DNA of 64,000 nucleotides, taken from assembly GCA_045430285.1 (NCBI GenBank), contig JAILXV010000003.1, positions 1-64,000 of the forward strand, given 5' to 3'. This document shows positions 1-8,329 of this stretch, piece after piece. A model generated the notes under the pieces. It did no database searches. It was given only the letters and a program-made list of their open reading frames with translations, and had not been told where the DNA came from. The DNA comes from Agarilytica sp045430285 (lineage in GTDB: Bacteria > Pseudomonadota > Gammaproteobacteria > Pseudomonadales > Cellvibrionaceae). A program made the translations under genes and the position numbers. Every line of letters begins with the position of its first letter. Positions within the stretch are counted from its first letter, which is position 1.

Positions 1-10
1 CTCCTATGAC

Positions 11-77
11 TCATAACGCTCAACTCAAATGCATAGGCGCGTTAGCGCCGGAGTCAATTTGGAGTTGCTTGTTAAAT
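11..77 (-). mobile_element. integron attC recombination site
   Basis: Read on the minus strand, the site opens with an R'' box ATTTAAC (71-77) just after the cassette stop codon and closes with an R' box GTTATGA (11-17). Between them the arms CAACTCCAAATTG and CATTTGAGTTG pair with one unpaired extra base, the extrahelical base that gives attC sites strand polarity. The centre holds a GGCGC/GCGCC hairpin around GTTA. The crossover would fall after the G of GTTATGA. The sequence beyond it is the first few bases of the next cassette, including a possible ATG at 12-14 (minus strand). Confidence 0.85.
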
Positions 78-78
78 T

Positions 79-639
79 CTACGATACCCATAAGCGAATA
101 CCTTTGCTTACAACCCATTGCTTTCCTTCTTTTTTTAGTAAAACTAATTGTTCTGTTGCTCCACTTAGAGGGGCACAATGATAACCATACTTTACCAAGG
201 CTGAACGACTGTCTTGTGAGAATGCTACCCTCGACACAGTATAATAACCCCTATATTTTCGATTACTTGGCGTTAGACCACAACGCTCGTCTTTACTCTC
301 TGATTCATGAATACTACTAGGTAGCATTTCAATAGCAACCATAATAGGCCGCCATGCTATCGAATGTTGCCTGCTGTTTATTGTATAGAGTTTTTCAATT
401 AGTGCTGTGTCGATACCAACCTTTTCGTTAAGCTTCTTCACCTCATCAATCTTGAAACTTTCGGACCACTTAAGGTCAGTACTACGTATAAGAAATATTC
501 TTTCGTAGGTGTTGCCAATAATCTTGAGAAATAATGATTCGTAAACTGCCTCTTCAGGGGTAAGTCCCTTCTGAGAGCAAGAAATACTTAATATTACCAA
601 TATAATTGTTAATACCCGAAAGATATTCACGTCTCCCAT
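79..639 (-). CDS. integron cassette-encoded putative lipoprotein
   Basis: A 186-residue protein of unknown function encoded in the first integron cassette. The N-terminus is a hydrophobic signal ending in SIS-Cys21, an imperfect lipobox, so it is probably a secreted lipoprotein. The rest is soluble. The C-terminal part (YYTVSRVAFSQDSRSALVKY, then a Cys, then LVLLKKEGKQWVV) resembles small extracytoplasmic proteins of unknown role common in marine bacteria and Bacteroidetes. The ATG lies only a few bases inside the cassette, right after the recombined R box, and the TAG stop abuts the attC R'' box, which is the compact layout of a gene cassette. No good ribosome-binding site precedes it beyond GGGAG inside the coding start. 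Expression probably depends on a promoter in the attI region. Confidence 0.7.
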   Translation of the reverse strand: MGDVNIFRVLTIILVILSISCSQKGLTPEEAVYESLFLKIIGNTYERIFLIRSTDLKWSESFKIDEVKKLNEKVGIDTALIEKLYTINSRQHSIAWRPIMVAIEMLPSSIHESESKDERCGLTPSNRKYRGYYTVSRVAFSQDSRSALVKYGYHCAPLSGATEQLVLLKKEGKQWVVSKGIRLWVS

Positions 640-926
640 AATTTAACGATTACATAAACGACACAATGGCCATTAATACACTGTATCTGACAAAGAAGAC
701 ATTACGAATTTATATTGGGAATCAATTACTTAGGAGGGGTATTACCGTTCCCTGTAATTATCCGATATGTCCGTTTTAACGGTAAATTATACCTTTTGAG
801 GCATTTATGTCCATTAAATGAAGACGTGTCGATTATGACAAAAATAACATTCAGACTGGACACCTATTTTATCTATAGAATTCAACAACTTACACAGCCG
901 CTCTAATTATTTTGCAATTAACACTA
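640..926. other. integron attI region between integrase and first cassette
   Basis: A 350-base gene-free stretch separates the cassette start from the integrase start. On the minus strand the R box GTTAAAT (641-647) marks the attI/cassette junction. It is the exact reverse complement of the R'' box ATTTAAC at the far end of the same cassette, as expected when a cassette has been inserted by recombination between G and TT. The rest is AT-rich. I could not settle on a cassette promoter (Pc) or an L box. A possible reading frame at 715-906 has no recognisable features and was not accepted. Confidence 0.6.
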
Positions 927-974
927 TTGCACAGTGTCGCATATAGAAATAATATACTGTATATAAACACATAA
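927..974 (+). promoter_or_regulatory. integrase promoter with overlapping LexA-like box
   Basis: A -35 TTGCAC (927-932), a 17-base spacer and a -10 TAATAT (950-955) form a near-consensus sigma-70 promoter. A LexA-like operator directly overlaps and follows the -10: CTGT (957-960), eight bases, ACAT (969-972), one base off the CTGT-N8-ACAG consensus, with the flanking TA also matching. SOS control of integron integrases is established in Vibrio and class 1 integrons; its presence here is inferred from the site. Confidence 0.7.
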
Positions 975-991
975 CAACTGAACGGATTCAC

Positions 992-1948
992 ATGAAACTA
1001 CTAGACCAAGTACGTGCTCAGATCCGCGTACGGCACTACGCTTATTCCACAGAAAAGAGCTACTGTCACTGGATTAAGAAATTCATCCTATTCAACCAAA
1101 AACAACACCCCAAACTATTAACAGCCGAACATATCGCCGCGTTTTTAACCCACCTTGCCGTTCACGATAAAGTTTCATCCTCCACACAAAACCAAGCGCT
1201 TTGCGCTCTCACATTTTTGTACAGACATGTGCTCGGAATGGATCTTGGAGATATTGGTGGATTTAATTTTTCCAAACAACCTAAGCGGCTACCCACCGTT
1301 TTATCGAAAACTGAAGTTCGATCACTAATATCAAACATGAAGGGTATTTATAAAACTATCGCGACACTACTTTACGGCGCGGGGCTGCGTCAAAACGAAG
1401 CGTTGAGACTTCGAATAGCTGATATCAACTTCGAACGACACGAGTTAATTATCCGAAATGGAAAGGGTAATAAAGACCGAATTACGATGCTCCCTGAAAA
1501 AAGTATCGAACCACTCAAAACATCTATTGAAGACGCTAGAAAACTGTTTGATTTAGATATGGAAATGGGGTTTGATTATATTTGGCTACCAAACGCATTA
1601 AATAAAAAATTTCCGAATGCAGGCAAGGAATTCCGCTGGCGTTTTGTATTTTCATCCAATGCGATTTCTCGTAACCCTCAAAACGGTGAAAGAGGACGCC
1701 ACCACATACACCCCAAAGGCATCCAACGTGCAGTATCTGGCGCGGTTAAAGCTGCAGGTATAGACAAATATGCAACCTGTCATACCTTGCGCCACAGTTT
1801 CGCAACACACTTACTGGAATCAGGTTATGACATAAGAACCGTACAAGAACTACTTGGGCATAGTAACGTGCAGACAACTATGATTTATACACATGTGCTA
1901 AATAAAGGCGCGCAGGGCGTTACCAGCCCTGCTGATGATTTATTATAG
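992..1948 (+). CDS. intI: integron integrase (tyrosine recombinase)
   Basis: Site-specific recombinase that inserts and excises gene cassettes at attI and attC. The 318 residues include an N-terminal SAM-like DNA-binding domain (about 1-90) and a catalytic domain with Arg133 (GLRQNEAL), His264/Arg267 (CHTLRHSF), His290 (LLGHSNV) and nucleophile Tyr299. The segment at residues 190-222 (FDYIWLPNALNKKFPNA, then EFRWRFVF) is the extra patch found only in IntI proteins and separates it from XerC/XerD. Length is normal for the family and nothing is disrupted, so it should be active. It points away from the cassettes, the usual integron layout, and converges on parE with a 27-base gap. Confidence 0.95.
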   Translation: MKLLDQVRAQIRVRHYAYSTEKSYCHWIKKFILFNQKQHPKLLTAEHIAAFLTHLAVHDKVSSSTQNQALCALTFLYRHVLGMDLGDIGGFNFSKQPKRLPTVLSKTEVRSLISNMKGIYKTIATLLYGAGLRQNEALRLRIADINFERHELIIRNGKGNKDRITMLPEKSIEPLKTSIEDARKLFDLDMEMGFDYIWLPNALNKKFPNAGKEFRWRFVFSSNAISRNPQNGERGRHHIHPKGIQRAVSGAVKAAGIDKYATCHTLRHSFATHLLESGYDIRTVQELLGHSNVQTTMIYTHVLNKGAQGVTSPADDLL

Positions 1949-1975
1949 GTTTTTATCTGTTAAGAAAAAATTGGG

Positions 1976-3862
1976 CTACCCAACAACCGCCAAATCACCC
2001 TTTTCTTCTAACCAGGATTTACGATCTGATGAACGCTTTTTAGCTAGCAACATATCCATTACTTGATGGGTATCGTCACCGGCATCAATAATCAATTGAA
2101 CCAAGCGACGAGTATCTTTCGCCATGGTGGTTTCGCGTAACTGCAAAGGGTTCATCTCACCCAAGCCTTTAAAGCGCTGTACGTTAGGCTTTCCTTTTTT
2201 CTTTTCGGCTTCTAATCGATCAAGTACACCCTGTTTCTCGCCATCGTCCAAAGCGTAATACACGTCTTGACCCAAATCGATTCTGTACAGTGGAGGCATT
2301 GCCACATATACATGACCGGCTTTTACCAATGAGGGAAAATGGCGAACAAACAAAGCGCACAACAACGTCGCAATGTGCGCGCCATCCGAGTCCGCATCCG
2401 CGAGAATACATATTTTGTGATAACGCAATTTTTCTAGGTCATCGGAACCTGGGTCTACACCAAGAGCGACCGAGATATCATGCACTTCTTGAGAAGCTAA
2501 CACCTCAGCACTGTCCACTTCCCAGGTATTAAGAATCTTACCTCTTAAAGGCATGATCGCTTGATATTCACGATCGCGTGCCTGCTTAGCAGAACCGCCT
2601 GCTGAATCCCCCTCCACCAGGAATAGCTCGCCCATTGTCGGATCATCTGACGAACAATCCGCTAGCTTTCCTGGAAGCGCAGGACCTTGGGTAATTTTTT
2701 TCCGTGCAATTTTTTTAGAGGAACGCACACGTTTTTGCGCGTTATTGATACAGAAGTCTGCAAGCTTATCGCCCTCTTCTGTATGCTGATTCAGCCAGAG
2801 ACTAAAAGCATCTTTGGATACACCAGAAACAAAAGCCGCCGCCTCACGTGAAGAAAGCCGCTCTTTGGTTTGACCAGAAAACTGAGGGTCCGCAAGTTTC
2901 GATGACAAAACAAAACAGCAGTTCGTCCAAATATCATCCGGCGTTAGCTTCACCCCTCGCGGAACTAGGTTTCGAATTTCGCAATACTCCCGCATTGCAT
3001 CCAGCAAACCGGTGCGCAAACCATTTACGTGCGTACCGCCCTGCGCGGTAGGAATCAGATTTACATAACTCTCTTGGACAATTTCACCGCCTTCCGGCAA
3101 CCATTGCACGGCCCAATCCGCCGCTTCAGAACTTCCTTTAAATGCACCGATAAAAGGCTCCGCGGGTAAGGTTTCCCAACCTTGCGTGGCTGCAATCAGG
3201 TAGTCCTTCAAACCGTCTTCGTAGTACCAAGTGTCGGTTTCACCCGATTGCTCATCGGTAAACACCATCTCCAAGCCAGGACATAAAACGGCTTTCGCCC
3301 GAAGCACATGGCGCATGCGCGGCACGGAGAACTTATTCGAATCAAAATACTGTGGGTCAGGTAGAAAGCGAACGGAGGTGCCGGTGTTACGCTTTCCGCA
3401 AGTATCCACCACCGCCAAATCAGAGGCCTTATCACCCCCTTTAAACCCAATGCGATGCACCTTTCCATCTCGTCGAATGGACACTTCCAGCACTTTAGAA
3501 AGCGCGTTTACTACCGAGATACCCACGCCATGTAAGCCACCGGAAAATTGGTAATTTTTGTTCGAAAACTTACCGCCTGCGTGCAATGTGGATAGGATCA
3601 CCTCGACACCAGGTTTACCCTGCTCTGGGTGTATGTCCACCGGCATACCGCGGCCATCATCGTTAACCGTGACGGAATGATCTTTGTGTAAGGTGACTTC
3701 AATTTTCTTGGCGAATCCAGCAAGAGCCTCATCCACACTATTATCGATCACCTCTTGCGCGAGATGATTCGGGCGCATGGTGTCGGTATACATACCGGGG
3801 CGCTTTTTAACGGGGTCTAAGCCCGTAAGGACTTCAATATCTTCAGCGCTATAATCGCTCAT
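1976..3862 (-). CDS. parE: DNA topoisomerase IV subunit B
   Basis: ATPase subunit of topoisomerase IV, which decatenates replicated chromosomes together with ParC. The 628-residue length matches ParE rather than GyrB (about 800). Visible motifs are the GHKL ATP-binding boxes (IDNSVDEALAGFA, NDDGRGMPVDIHPE, GLHGVGISVVNALS near residues 40-115), the QTKERLSS lysine loop, and the TOPRIM domain with EGDSAGGSA near residue 414 and DADSDGAHI near 489. In E. coli and Pseudomonas parE is followed by or neighbours yqiA-cpdA-yqiB-nudF. Here that group is still nearby on the same strand but is separated by three opposing genes. Confidence 0.97.
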   Translation of the reverse strand: MSDYSAEDIEVLTGLDPVKKRPGMYTDTMRPNHLAQEVIDNSVDEALAGFAKKIEVTLHKDHSVTVNDDGRGMPVDIHPEQGKPGVEVILSTLHAGGKFSNKNYQFSGGLHGVGISVVNALSKVLEVSIRRDGKVHRIGFKGGDKASDLAVVDTCGKRNTGTSVRFLPDPQYFDSNKFSVPRMRHVLRAKAVLCPGLEMVFTDEQSGETDTWYYEDGLKDYLIAATQGWETLPAEPFIGAFKGSSEAADWAVQWLPEGGEIVQESYVNLIPTAQGGTHVNGLRTGLLDAMREYCEIRNLVPRGVKLTPDDIWTNCCFVLSSKLADPQFSGQTKERLSSREAAAFVSGVSKDAFSLWLNQHTEEGDKLADFCINNAQKRVRSSKKIARKKITQGPALPGKLADCSSDDPTMGELFLVEGDSAGGSAKQARDREYQAIMPLRGKILNTWEVDSAEVLASQEVHDISVALGVDPGSDDLEKLRYHKICILADADSDGAHIATLLCALFVRHFPSLVKAGHVYVAMPPLYRIDLGQDVYYALDDGEKQGVLDRLEAEKKKGKPNVQRFKGLGEMNPLQLRETTMAKDTRRLVQLIIDAGDDTHQVMDMLLAKKRSSDRKSWLEEKGDLAVVG

Positions 3863-3961
3863 ATAATACTCAAACAGATTTAAATTAATGCGGAAACGAC
3901 GCTAAACTATACACAGCTAACATCAAAATCGCGACTAAAATACTGATAACAGCCTAGCCTC

Positions 3962-3996
3962 TTTTGGCGCGATTAAACCATAGTATCTCGCCAAAA
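3962..3996. promoter_or_regulatory. inverted repeat between parE and peptidase operon
   Basis: Arms TTTTGGCG (3962-3969) and CGCCAAAA (3989-3996) are perfect 8-base inverted repeats, 19 bases apart, in the 206-base divergent intergenic region. It could be an operator for one or both genes. No known regulator site was recognised. Confidence 0.3.
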
Positions 3997-4024
3997 TTAA
4001 ATACGGATTTGAGGTCATAACCCC

Positions 4025-4072
4025 ATGAAACCAAAATTATTTTGCCTTGAACGCGAACTCCGCAGACAATGA
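4025..4072 (+). CDS. possible 15-codon leader peptide
   Basis: ATG at 4025, preceded by GAGG at 4011-4014, opens a 15-codon frame (MKPKLFCLERELRRQ). Its TGA overlaps the ATG of the peptidase gene in an ATGA arrangement. The downstream gene itself has no visible ribosome-binding site, so translational coupling from this leader is plausible. It could equally be chance. Confidence 0.25.
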   Translation: MKPKLFCLERELRRQ

Positions 4073-5709
4073 TGAGCATGCTAACCCTTCTATCATCTAA
4101 ACACCGCCAACAGTCCAAATCGACAACGGCGGCTCATGCGCCCAATTTCACGTTATCGATACGTAATACTCTCAACATAGGTATCAACACTTACCTTAAT
4201 ATTGGTCTCACCGTTTGCATCTTGTTGAGCTATCAGCTCTGCTATGGCGAATCCACGAATGAGGGCTGCAATCACGGCGATACGCAACGCCCCGTGTACG
4301 GCGCAGAATGCCGCTTCATTTCTGTCCATGAAAACCCGTCTGACCCGAGCTCAAAAACAATTGCTGTTTTTGTTACCCGCGTAAAATCCATTCAGCAGAC
4401 AGAAAAGGCGCCAATCTTTTTTATCTCTGGCGGACCAGGCCAAGCGTCCAGCGATTTACTGCCACTATTTCGCTATTATTTTTCAGCGCTGCTAGTCGAT
4501 CACGACTTTGTCTTTGTTGATCAACGCGGTACGGGAAAATCCGCGCCGCTAAATTGTGATACCGATATACTGGAGCACACCGACACCCCGTTAGATCAAG
4601 CAGAGGCACGCGCCTTTCAAGCACACAAGGCGTGCGTTGAAGAATTCGATGCTGACCTCACGCGCTATACAACCCCTTATGCGGTGAAAGATCTTGAACA
4701 TGTTCGGGAAGTGCTAGGGTATAAAAAAATATTTTTATGGGGCGCGTCTTACGGCACACGCGTCATTCTGGAATATTTGCGAAGTGCGCCAAGTGCAGTA
4801 GAGGGCGCAATTCTGGATGGTGTCGCCCCGATCGCCATTCAGCTTCCGCATTACATCGAACAAGATGGTAGCACTGCACTGGCAAAGGTATTTGACTTAT
4901 GCCGCAACAACACACCGTGCCAGCAGGCATTTCCGGATTTGGAAAAACGCTGGCTTACACTATTAACAGAGCTAACCCAAAAATCGCGCACTATCGATTT
5001 AAAACACCCGCGCACGCAGAACTCCCACACTGTCCTCATCGACGACCAAATACTTTCTTCCTGGGTCAGAAGTATTTTATATAGCCGTGAAGTTTCCCCC
5101 ATACTGCCACTGGCCATTCATCGAGCCACACAAAACGATTTCTTATTATTGTTCAGTATATTTGGTTTGAGTGCGGATCAAATGAGTAAAGAAATAAGTG
5201 AAGGCATGCATTCGGCAGTGCTTTGCGCGGAAGACCATCACTACGCTGCACTTAATCCAGCAAAAGGAAACCCCGCAGACTTGACTAAACCGGCCTATAC
5301 ACGATTATTGCACCTTGATTCTTCAAAGGCATTTGCACGCACATGCAGTTTATATCCATCATCAACATTGCCAGCTGACTATTTTACCCCCGTCACATCC
5401 ACAGTACCGAGCCTATTGTTATCTGGAAAACTGGATCCGGCCACACCGCCTAAGTGGGCTGAGCTAGCAAGTAAATCACTTTCAAACGCAAGACACCTAC
5501 AGGTAGAAGGCGGCCACCACATGGTGTCACGATTAGGCTGCATGCCCAAACTAATTACGCAATTTATACAGCAGCCATCACACTTAAATACGCTAGACGT
5601 GGAATGCATAAACAACATTCGACCCACAGATTTTTTTATTGATTCCGCAGGCCCAGCCTTACGTTCTATAACAGAAACGGACAAGACACAAGGGAAGGAC
5701 ACACCGTGA
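4069..5709 (+). CDS. secreted alpha/beta hydrolase, tripeptidyl aminopeptidase-like
   Basis: A 546-residue alpha/beta-hydrolase of the proline iminopeptidase/tripeptidyl aminopeptidase (S33) type, expected to remove N-terminal residues from peptides outside the cytoplasm. A hydrophobic segment (LTVCILLSYQLCYG, about residues 45-60) suggests export or a membrane anchor. Catalytic features in order are the oxyanion motif FISGGPGQ, DQRGTGKSAPL, the nucleophile elbow GASYGTR (Ser), the acid in LLSGKLDPATPP and the base in GGHHMV. The N-terminal 40 residues are unusual, and ATGs at codons 1, 2 and 4 are alternative starts. The stop overlaps the GTG start of the ABC ATPase, so the three genes form an operon in which the peptidase probably acts with the exporter. 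Confidence 0.8.
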   Translation: MMSMLTLLSSKHRQQSKSTTAAHAPNFTLSIRNTLNIGINTYLNIGLTVCILLSYQLCYGESTNEGCNHGDTQRPVYGAECRFISVHENPSDPSSKTIAVFVTRVKSIQQTEKAPIFFISGGPGQASSDLLPLFRYYFSALLVDHDFVFVDQRGTGKSAPLNCDTDILEHTDTPLDQAEARAFQAHKACVEEFDADLTRYTTPYAVKDLEHVREVLGYKKIFLWGASYGTRVILEYLRSAPSAVEGAILDGVAPIAIQLPHYIEQDGSTALAKVFDLCRNNTPCQQAFPDLEKRWLTLLTELTQKSRTIDLKHPRTQNSHTVLIDDQILSSWVRSILYSREVSPILPLAIHRATQNDFLLLFSIFGLSADQMSKEISEGMHSAVLCAEDHHYAALNPAKGNPADLTKPAYTRLLHLDSSKAFARTCSLYPSSTLPADYFTPVTSTVPSLLLSGKLDPATPPKWAELASKSLSNARHLQVEGGHHMVSRLGCMPKLITQFIQQPSHLNTLDVECINNIRPTDFFIDSAGPALRSITETDKTQGKDTP

Positions 5710-6449
5710 TTTTCATAAATAATGTAAGTAAATCTTTCGGCTCGGTGAAAGCGGTTGACCAGCTGAGCTTCACCGCGAAGCGAGGTGAAATATACGGCCT
5801 ACTGGGGCCAAATGGGGCTGGGAAAACCACATCACTTCGAATGATATACGGCATTTTCAAACCCACTTCCGGTGAAGTATTTGTTGATGACATTAGCGTT
5901 CAGAACAAAACCATTCACGCACAACAACGGCTAGGCGTACTCCCTGATGGCGGAAGCCTATACAAACGCCTCACCGCGCGTGAAAACATCCGCTATTTTG
6001 GCGAACTCCATGGCATGAGCAAACCGGCCATTAGCGCCTCAATTGAACGTCTGTGCGATACGCTGGGCATGCAAGAGATTGTCGATCGTCGCACGGCAGG
6101 CTTTTCGCAGGGCGAGCGCATGAAAGTAAATCTCGCTCGCGCTATTGTGCATAACCCTGATTACGTATTATTAGACGAGCCCACTAACGGCTTAGATGTG
6201 CTTACTACCCGCGCCGTAAGGCATTTACTACTCACACTAAAAGCGGAAGGGAAGTGTGTGATTTTTTCCAGTCATTTAATGCACGAGGTCGCCAACCTCT
6301 GCGATAAAGTCGGCATCATTGCCCGTGGGCACATGATCGCCGAAGGCTCCATCGAGGAGGTCACAACGGCATCCGGCACCCATTCACTTGAAGATGCATT
6401 TGTTCACTATGCCTATGGCGACGATAAGTTTATTGGGGAGGCAACATAG
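5706..6449 (+). CDS. ABC transporter ATP-binding protein, NatA-like
   Basis: ATPase subunit (247 residues) of an ABC exporter. Walker A is GPNGAGKTTS, the signature is FSQGERMKV (a Q replaces the usual G of LSGGQ), Walker B is YVLLDEPTNGLD, and the switch His is in IFSSHLMHE. The sequence type is closest to NatA/CcmA-like ATPases of ABC-2 exporters. The GTG start overlaps the peptidase stop by four bases and the permease follows after two bases, so the subunits are translationally coupled. Confidence 0.9.
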   Translation: MIFINNVSKSFGSVKAVDQLSFTAKRGEIYGLLGPNGAGKTTSLRMIYGIFKPTSGEVFVDDISVQNKTIHAQQRLGVLPDGGSLYKRLTARENIRYFGELHGMSKPAISASIERLCDTLGMQEIVDRRTAGFSQGERMKVNLARAIVHNPDYVLLDEPTNGLDVLTTRAVRHLLLTLKAEGKCVIFSSHLMHEVANLCDKVGIIARGHMIAEGSIEEVTTASGTHSLEDAFVHYAYGDDKFIGEAT

Positions 6450-6451
6450 CG

Positions 6452-7615
6452 ATGTCTCTTGTTACTGCGGTTATCAAAAAAGAACTGCTTGATGCCTTAC
6501 GCGATGGAAAATCCATGGCGACAGCATTTTTAATTCCAATTATTTTCGCATTGGTATCCTTTGGCTTTACCCACTTTGTTGTATCCATACAAGAAGGATC
6601 AAAAGAAATCAGCCTACCGGTTAAAGGGCAGTATCTTGCAGCCCCCCTCATGGCCTATTTAAAAGAATCAGGCATCACTATCGTTGATGCGCCGGAAAAT
6701 CCAGAGCAAGCCATTATTGATCGTGAAATCGAAATGATCTTAGTCATCCCAGAAGATTTTCCGTCCCGCTTTCGCGAACAAAACATAGCAACACTGAATT
6801 TACTTTCTGACCACTCGCGTACACAATCACGCGGCAAGGTAACGCGAATAAAAGCATTAATAGAACAATGGTCCATGAGCTTGGGCGCCTTACGGCTAAT
6901 CACCCGAAATATCAGCCCAGAAATTGCCAACCCCGTTAAGATCAACAGTATAAATGTGACCAGCGATCAGCGTGTTGCATCAAAAATTCTCGCTGGCTTG
7001 CCCATGTTTATCCTTATGATCGCATTCGCGTCAGGGATCGGTATCATTGCCGATATGGCAAGTGGAGAGAGGGAGCGTCGCTCACTTGAACCCTTGCTCA
7101 TCAACCCTATTTCTCATCAGATGGTATTTTTTGGCAAATGGGCGGCGGCAGTGTTTGTGACTTCCACCGTGTCTGCAATAGGTGTTGCTCTGCAATTTAT
7201 TAGTATCAACCTATCACCCGTGGCGCAACTTGGTTTGAGATTAGACATGGGTATCGATAAATTCTTTGTGATTTTTCTATTACTTATTCCCATCATTTGT
7301 TTTGCAGTCGCGCTACAACTATTTATTTCTTTTTTTGCGCGCTCTTTCAAAGACGCTCAGTCCTACAACAGTTTAGTGATCATGCTGCCAATGGCGCCAG
7401 GCCTATACCTCACCTTTAATTCGGGTAGCGCCGAATTCTGGCAAATGTTTGTGCCCGTGCTGGGGCCAACAGCATTGTTTGTAGATATTATCGGGGGGGA
7501 TGGTGCCGCACTTAGTAATATATTGTTAGCGAGCGGCACCTCGCTAATATGTGCCGCAATTTGTGCTTATGCCGGCATTACACTGCTCAAGCGAGAAAAA
7601 ACCATTTTTGGGTAA
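6452..7615 (+). CDS. ABC transporter permease, NatB-like
   Basis: Membrane subunit (387 residues) partnering the preceding ATPase. An N-terminal transmembrane helix (residues about 22-45) is followed by a large extracytoplasmic domain to about residue 185, then five or six helices (FILMIAFASGIGIIADMASG, FFVIFLLLIPIICFAVALQ and others). This is the ABC-2/NatB topology. GERERRSLEPLLINP between helices is the conserved cytoplasmic loop of this family. The substrate is unknown; NatAB in Bacillus exports sodium, but the linked peptidase suggests a peptide or lipid substrate here. It ends 31 bases from the convergent yqiA. Confidence 0.85.
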   Translation: MSLVTAVIKKELLDALRDGKSMATAFLIPIIFALVSFGFTHFVVSIQEGSKEISLPVKGQYLAAPLMAYLKESGITIVDAPENPEQAIIDREIEMILVIPEDFPSRFREQNIATLNLLSDHSRTQSRGKVTRIKALIEQWSMSLGALRLITRNISPEIANPVKINSINVTSDQRVASKILAGLPMFILMIAFASGIGIIADMASGERERRSLEPLLINPISHQMVFFGKWAAAVFVTSTVSAIGVALQFISINLSPVAQLGLRLDMGIDKFFVIFLLLIPIICFAVALQLFISFFARSFKDAQSYNSLVIMLPMAPGLYLTFNSGSAEFWQMFVPVLGPTALFVDIIGGDGAALSNILLASGTSLICAAICAYAGITLLKREKTIFG

Positions 7616-7646
7616 CGGACCAAGCCCTACAAATCCGTGCTTGGGG

Positions 7647-8231
7647 CTATTTATCTGGCCAAAAAAAATCAGCGATACTCGGCAACCATTTTTCGTAATC
7701 AACAAAACTATGATTGCCGCCTTCCTCCACCAGCTGCCGACACGCAGAATATTTTTCCACTGCCTGGCGATAATCCAGAGTTTCATCTTCTTTTTGTACC
7801 ATAAGCCAATACTGCTCAGGATGCGTAATTTCTTTTGCATCAAAACACTCGAAATCCACCATATCTTTTTCAGTAAGTTGATAGGACTCTTCGGTATAAT
7901 AGGAACGCACCGTACGGCCAATATACTCTGGCAAACGGCTTTGGGGGGATACGGCAGGATTTATCAATACCGCCTTTTGTATTTTTTCCTGCTCTAATAA
8001 ATACGTTGCCCAATAACCACCAAGTGAACTTCCAATCGCAAACACATCTTTTCCCTTACACTGATCCAACACATTCATTAGCTGAGCTTGCGCTTCCCCT
8101 GGGTAAGATGAGAGCTGCGGACATGAATATTCTACATCAGGGTGATGCTCAGACAGCCACGCCTTCGTCACCTGAGCTTTATGCGAAAGTGGGGCACTCA
8201 AAAACCCGTGAATATAGATAACAACAGACAT
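7647..8231 (-). CDS. yqiA: YqiA-family esterase
   Basis: A 194-residue alpha/beta-hydrolase of the YqiA/UPF0227 family, shown in E. coli to hydrolyse short acyl esters. The motif YIHGFLSAP near the start, the nucleophile elbow IGSSLGGYWA and the C-terminal catalytic His in GGNHSF are present. Length matches the family. It is the last gene of the nudF-yqiB-cpdA-yqiA group, 98 bases downstream of cpdA, and would in other gammaproteobacteria continue into parE. Confidence 0.9.
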   Translation of the reverse strand: MSVVIYIHGFLSAPLSHKAQVTKAWLSEHHPDVEYSCPQLSSYPGEAQAQLMNVLDQCKGKDVFAIGSSLGGYWATYLLEQEKIQKAVLINPAVSPQSRLPEYIGRTVRSYYTEESYQLTEKDMVDFECFDAKEITHPEQYWLMVQKEDETLDYRQAVEKYSACRQLVEEGGNHSFVDYEKWLPSIADFFWPDK

Positions 8232-8329
8232 CGAAAGACATGCCCCTAGAGGTCAAAAAACAAGAATTGCATTGTAGCGCGAAAAAAGAAAGGTATTAAA
8301 AAGAAAAATAGAAAACGCTAACCTAGAAC

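Noticed and set aside
1..14. Start of a second cassette gene
   Set aside because: An ATG follows the R' box on - but only a few codons are in the window, so no call is possible.
715..906. 63-codon frame on + between attI and intI
   Set aside because: Starts at a TTG without ribosome site, lies in the attI/integrase leader, and has no recognisable family.
7551..7997. 148-codon frame on + opposite yqiA
   Set aside because: Shadow of the yqiA coding sequence, which has clear family motifs on the other strand.
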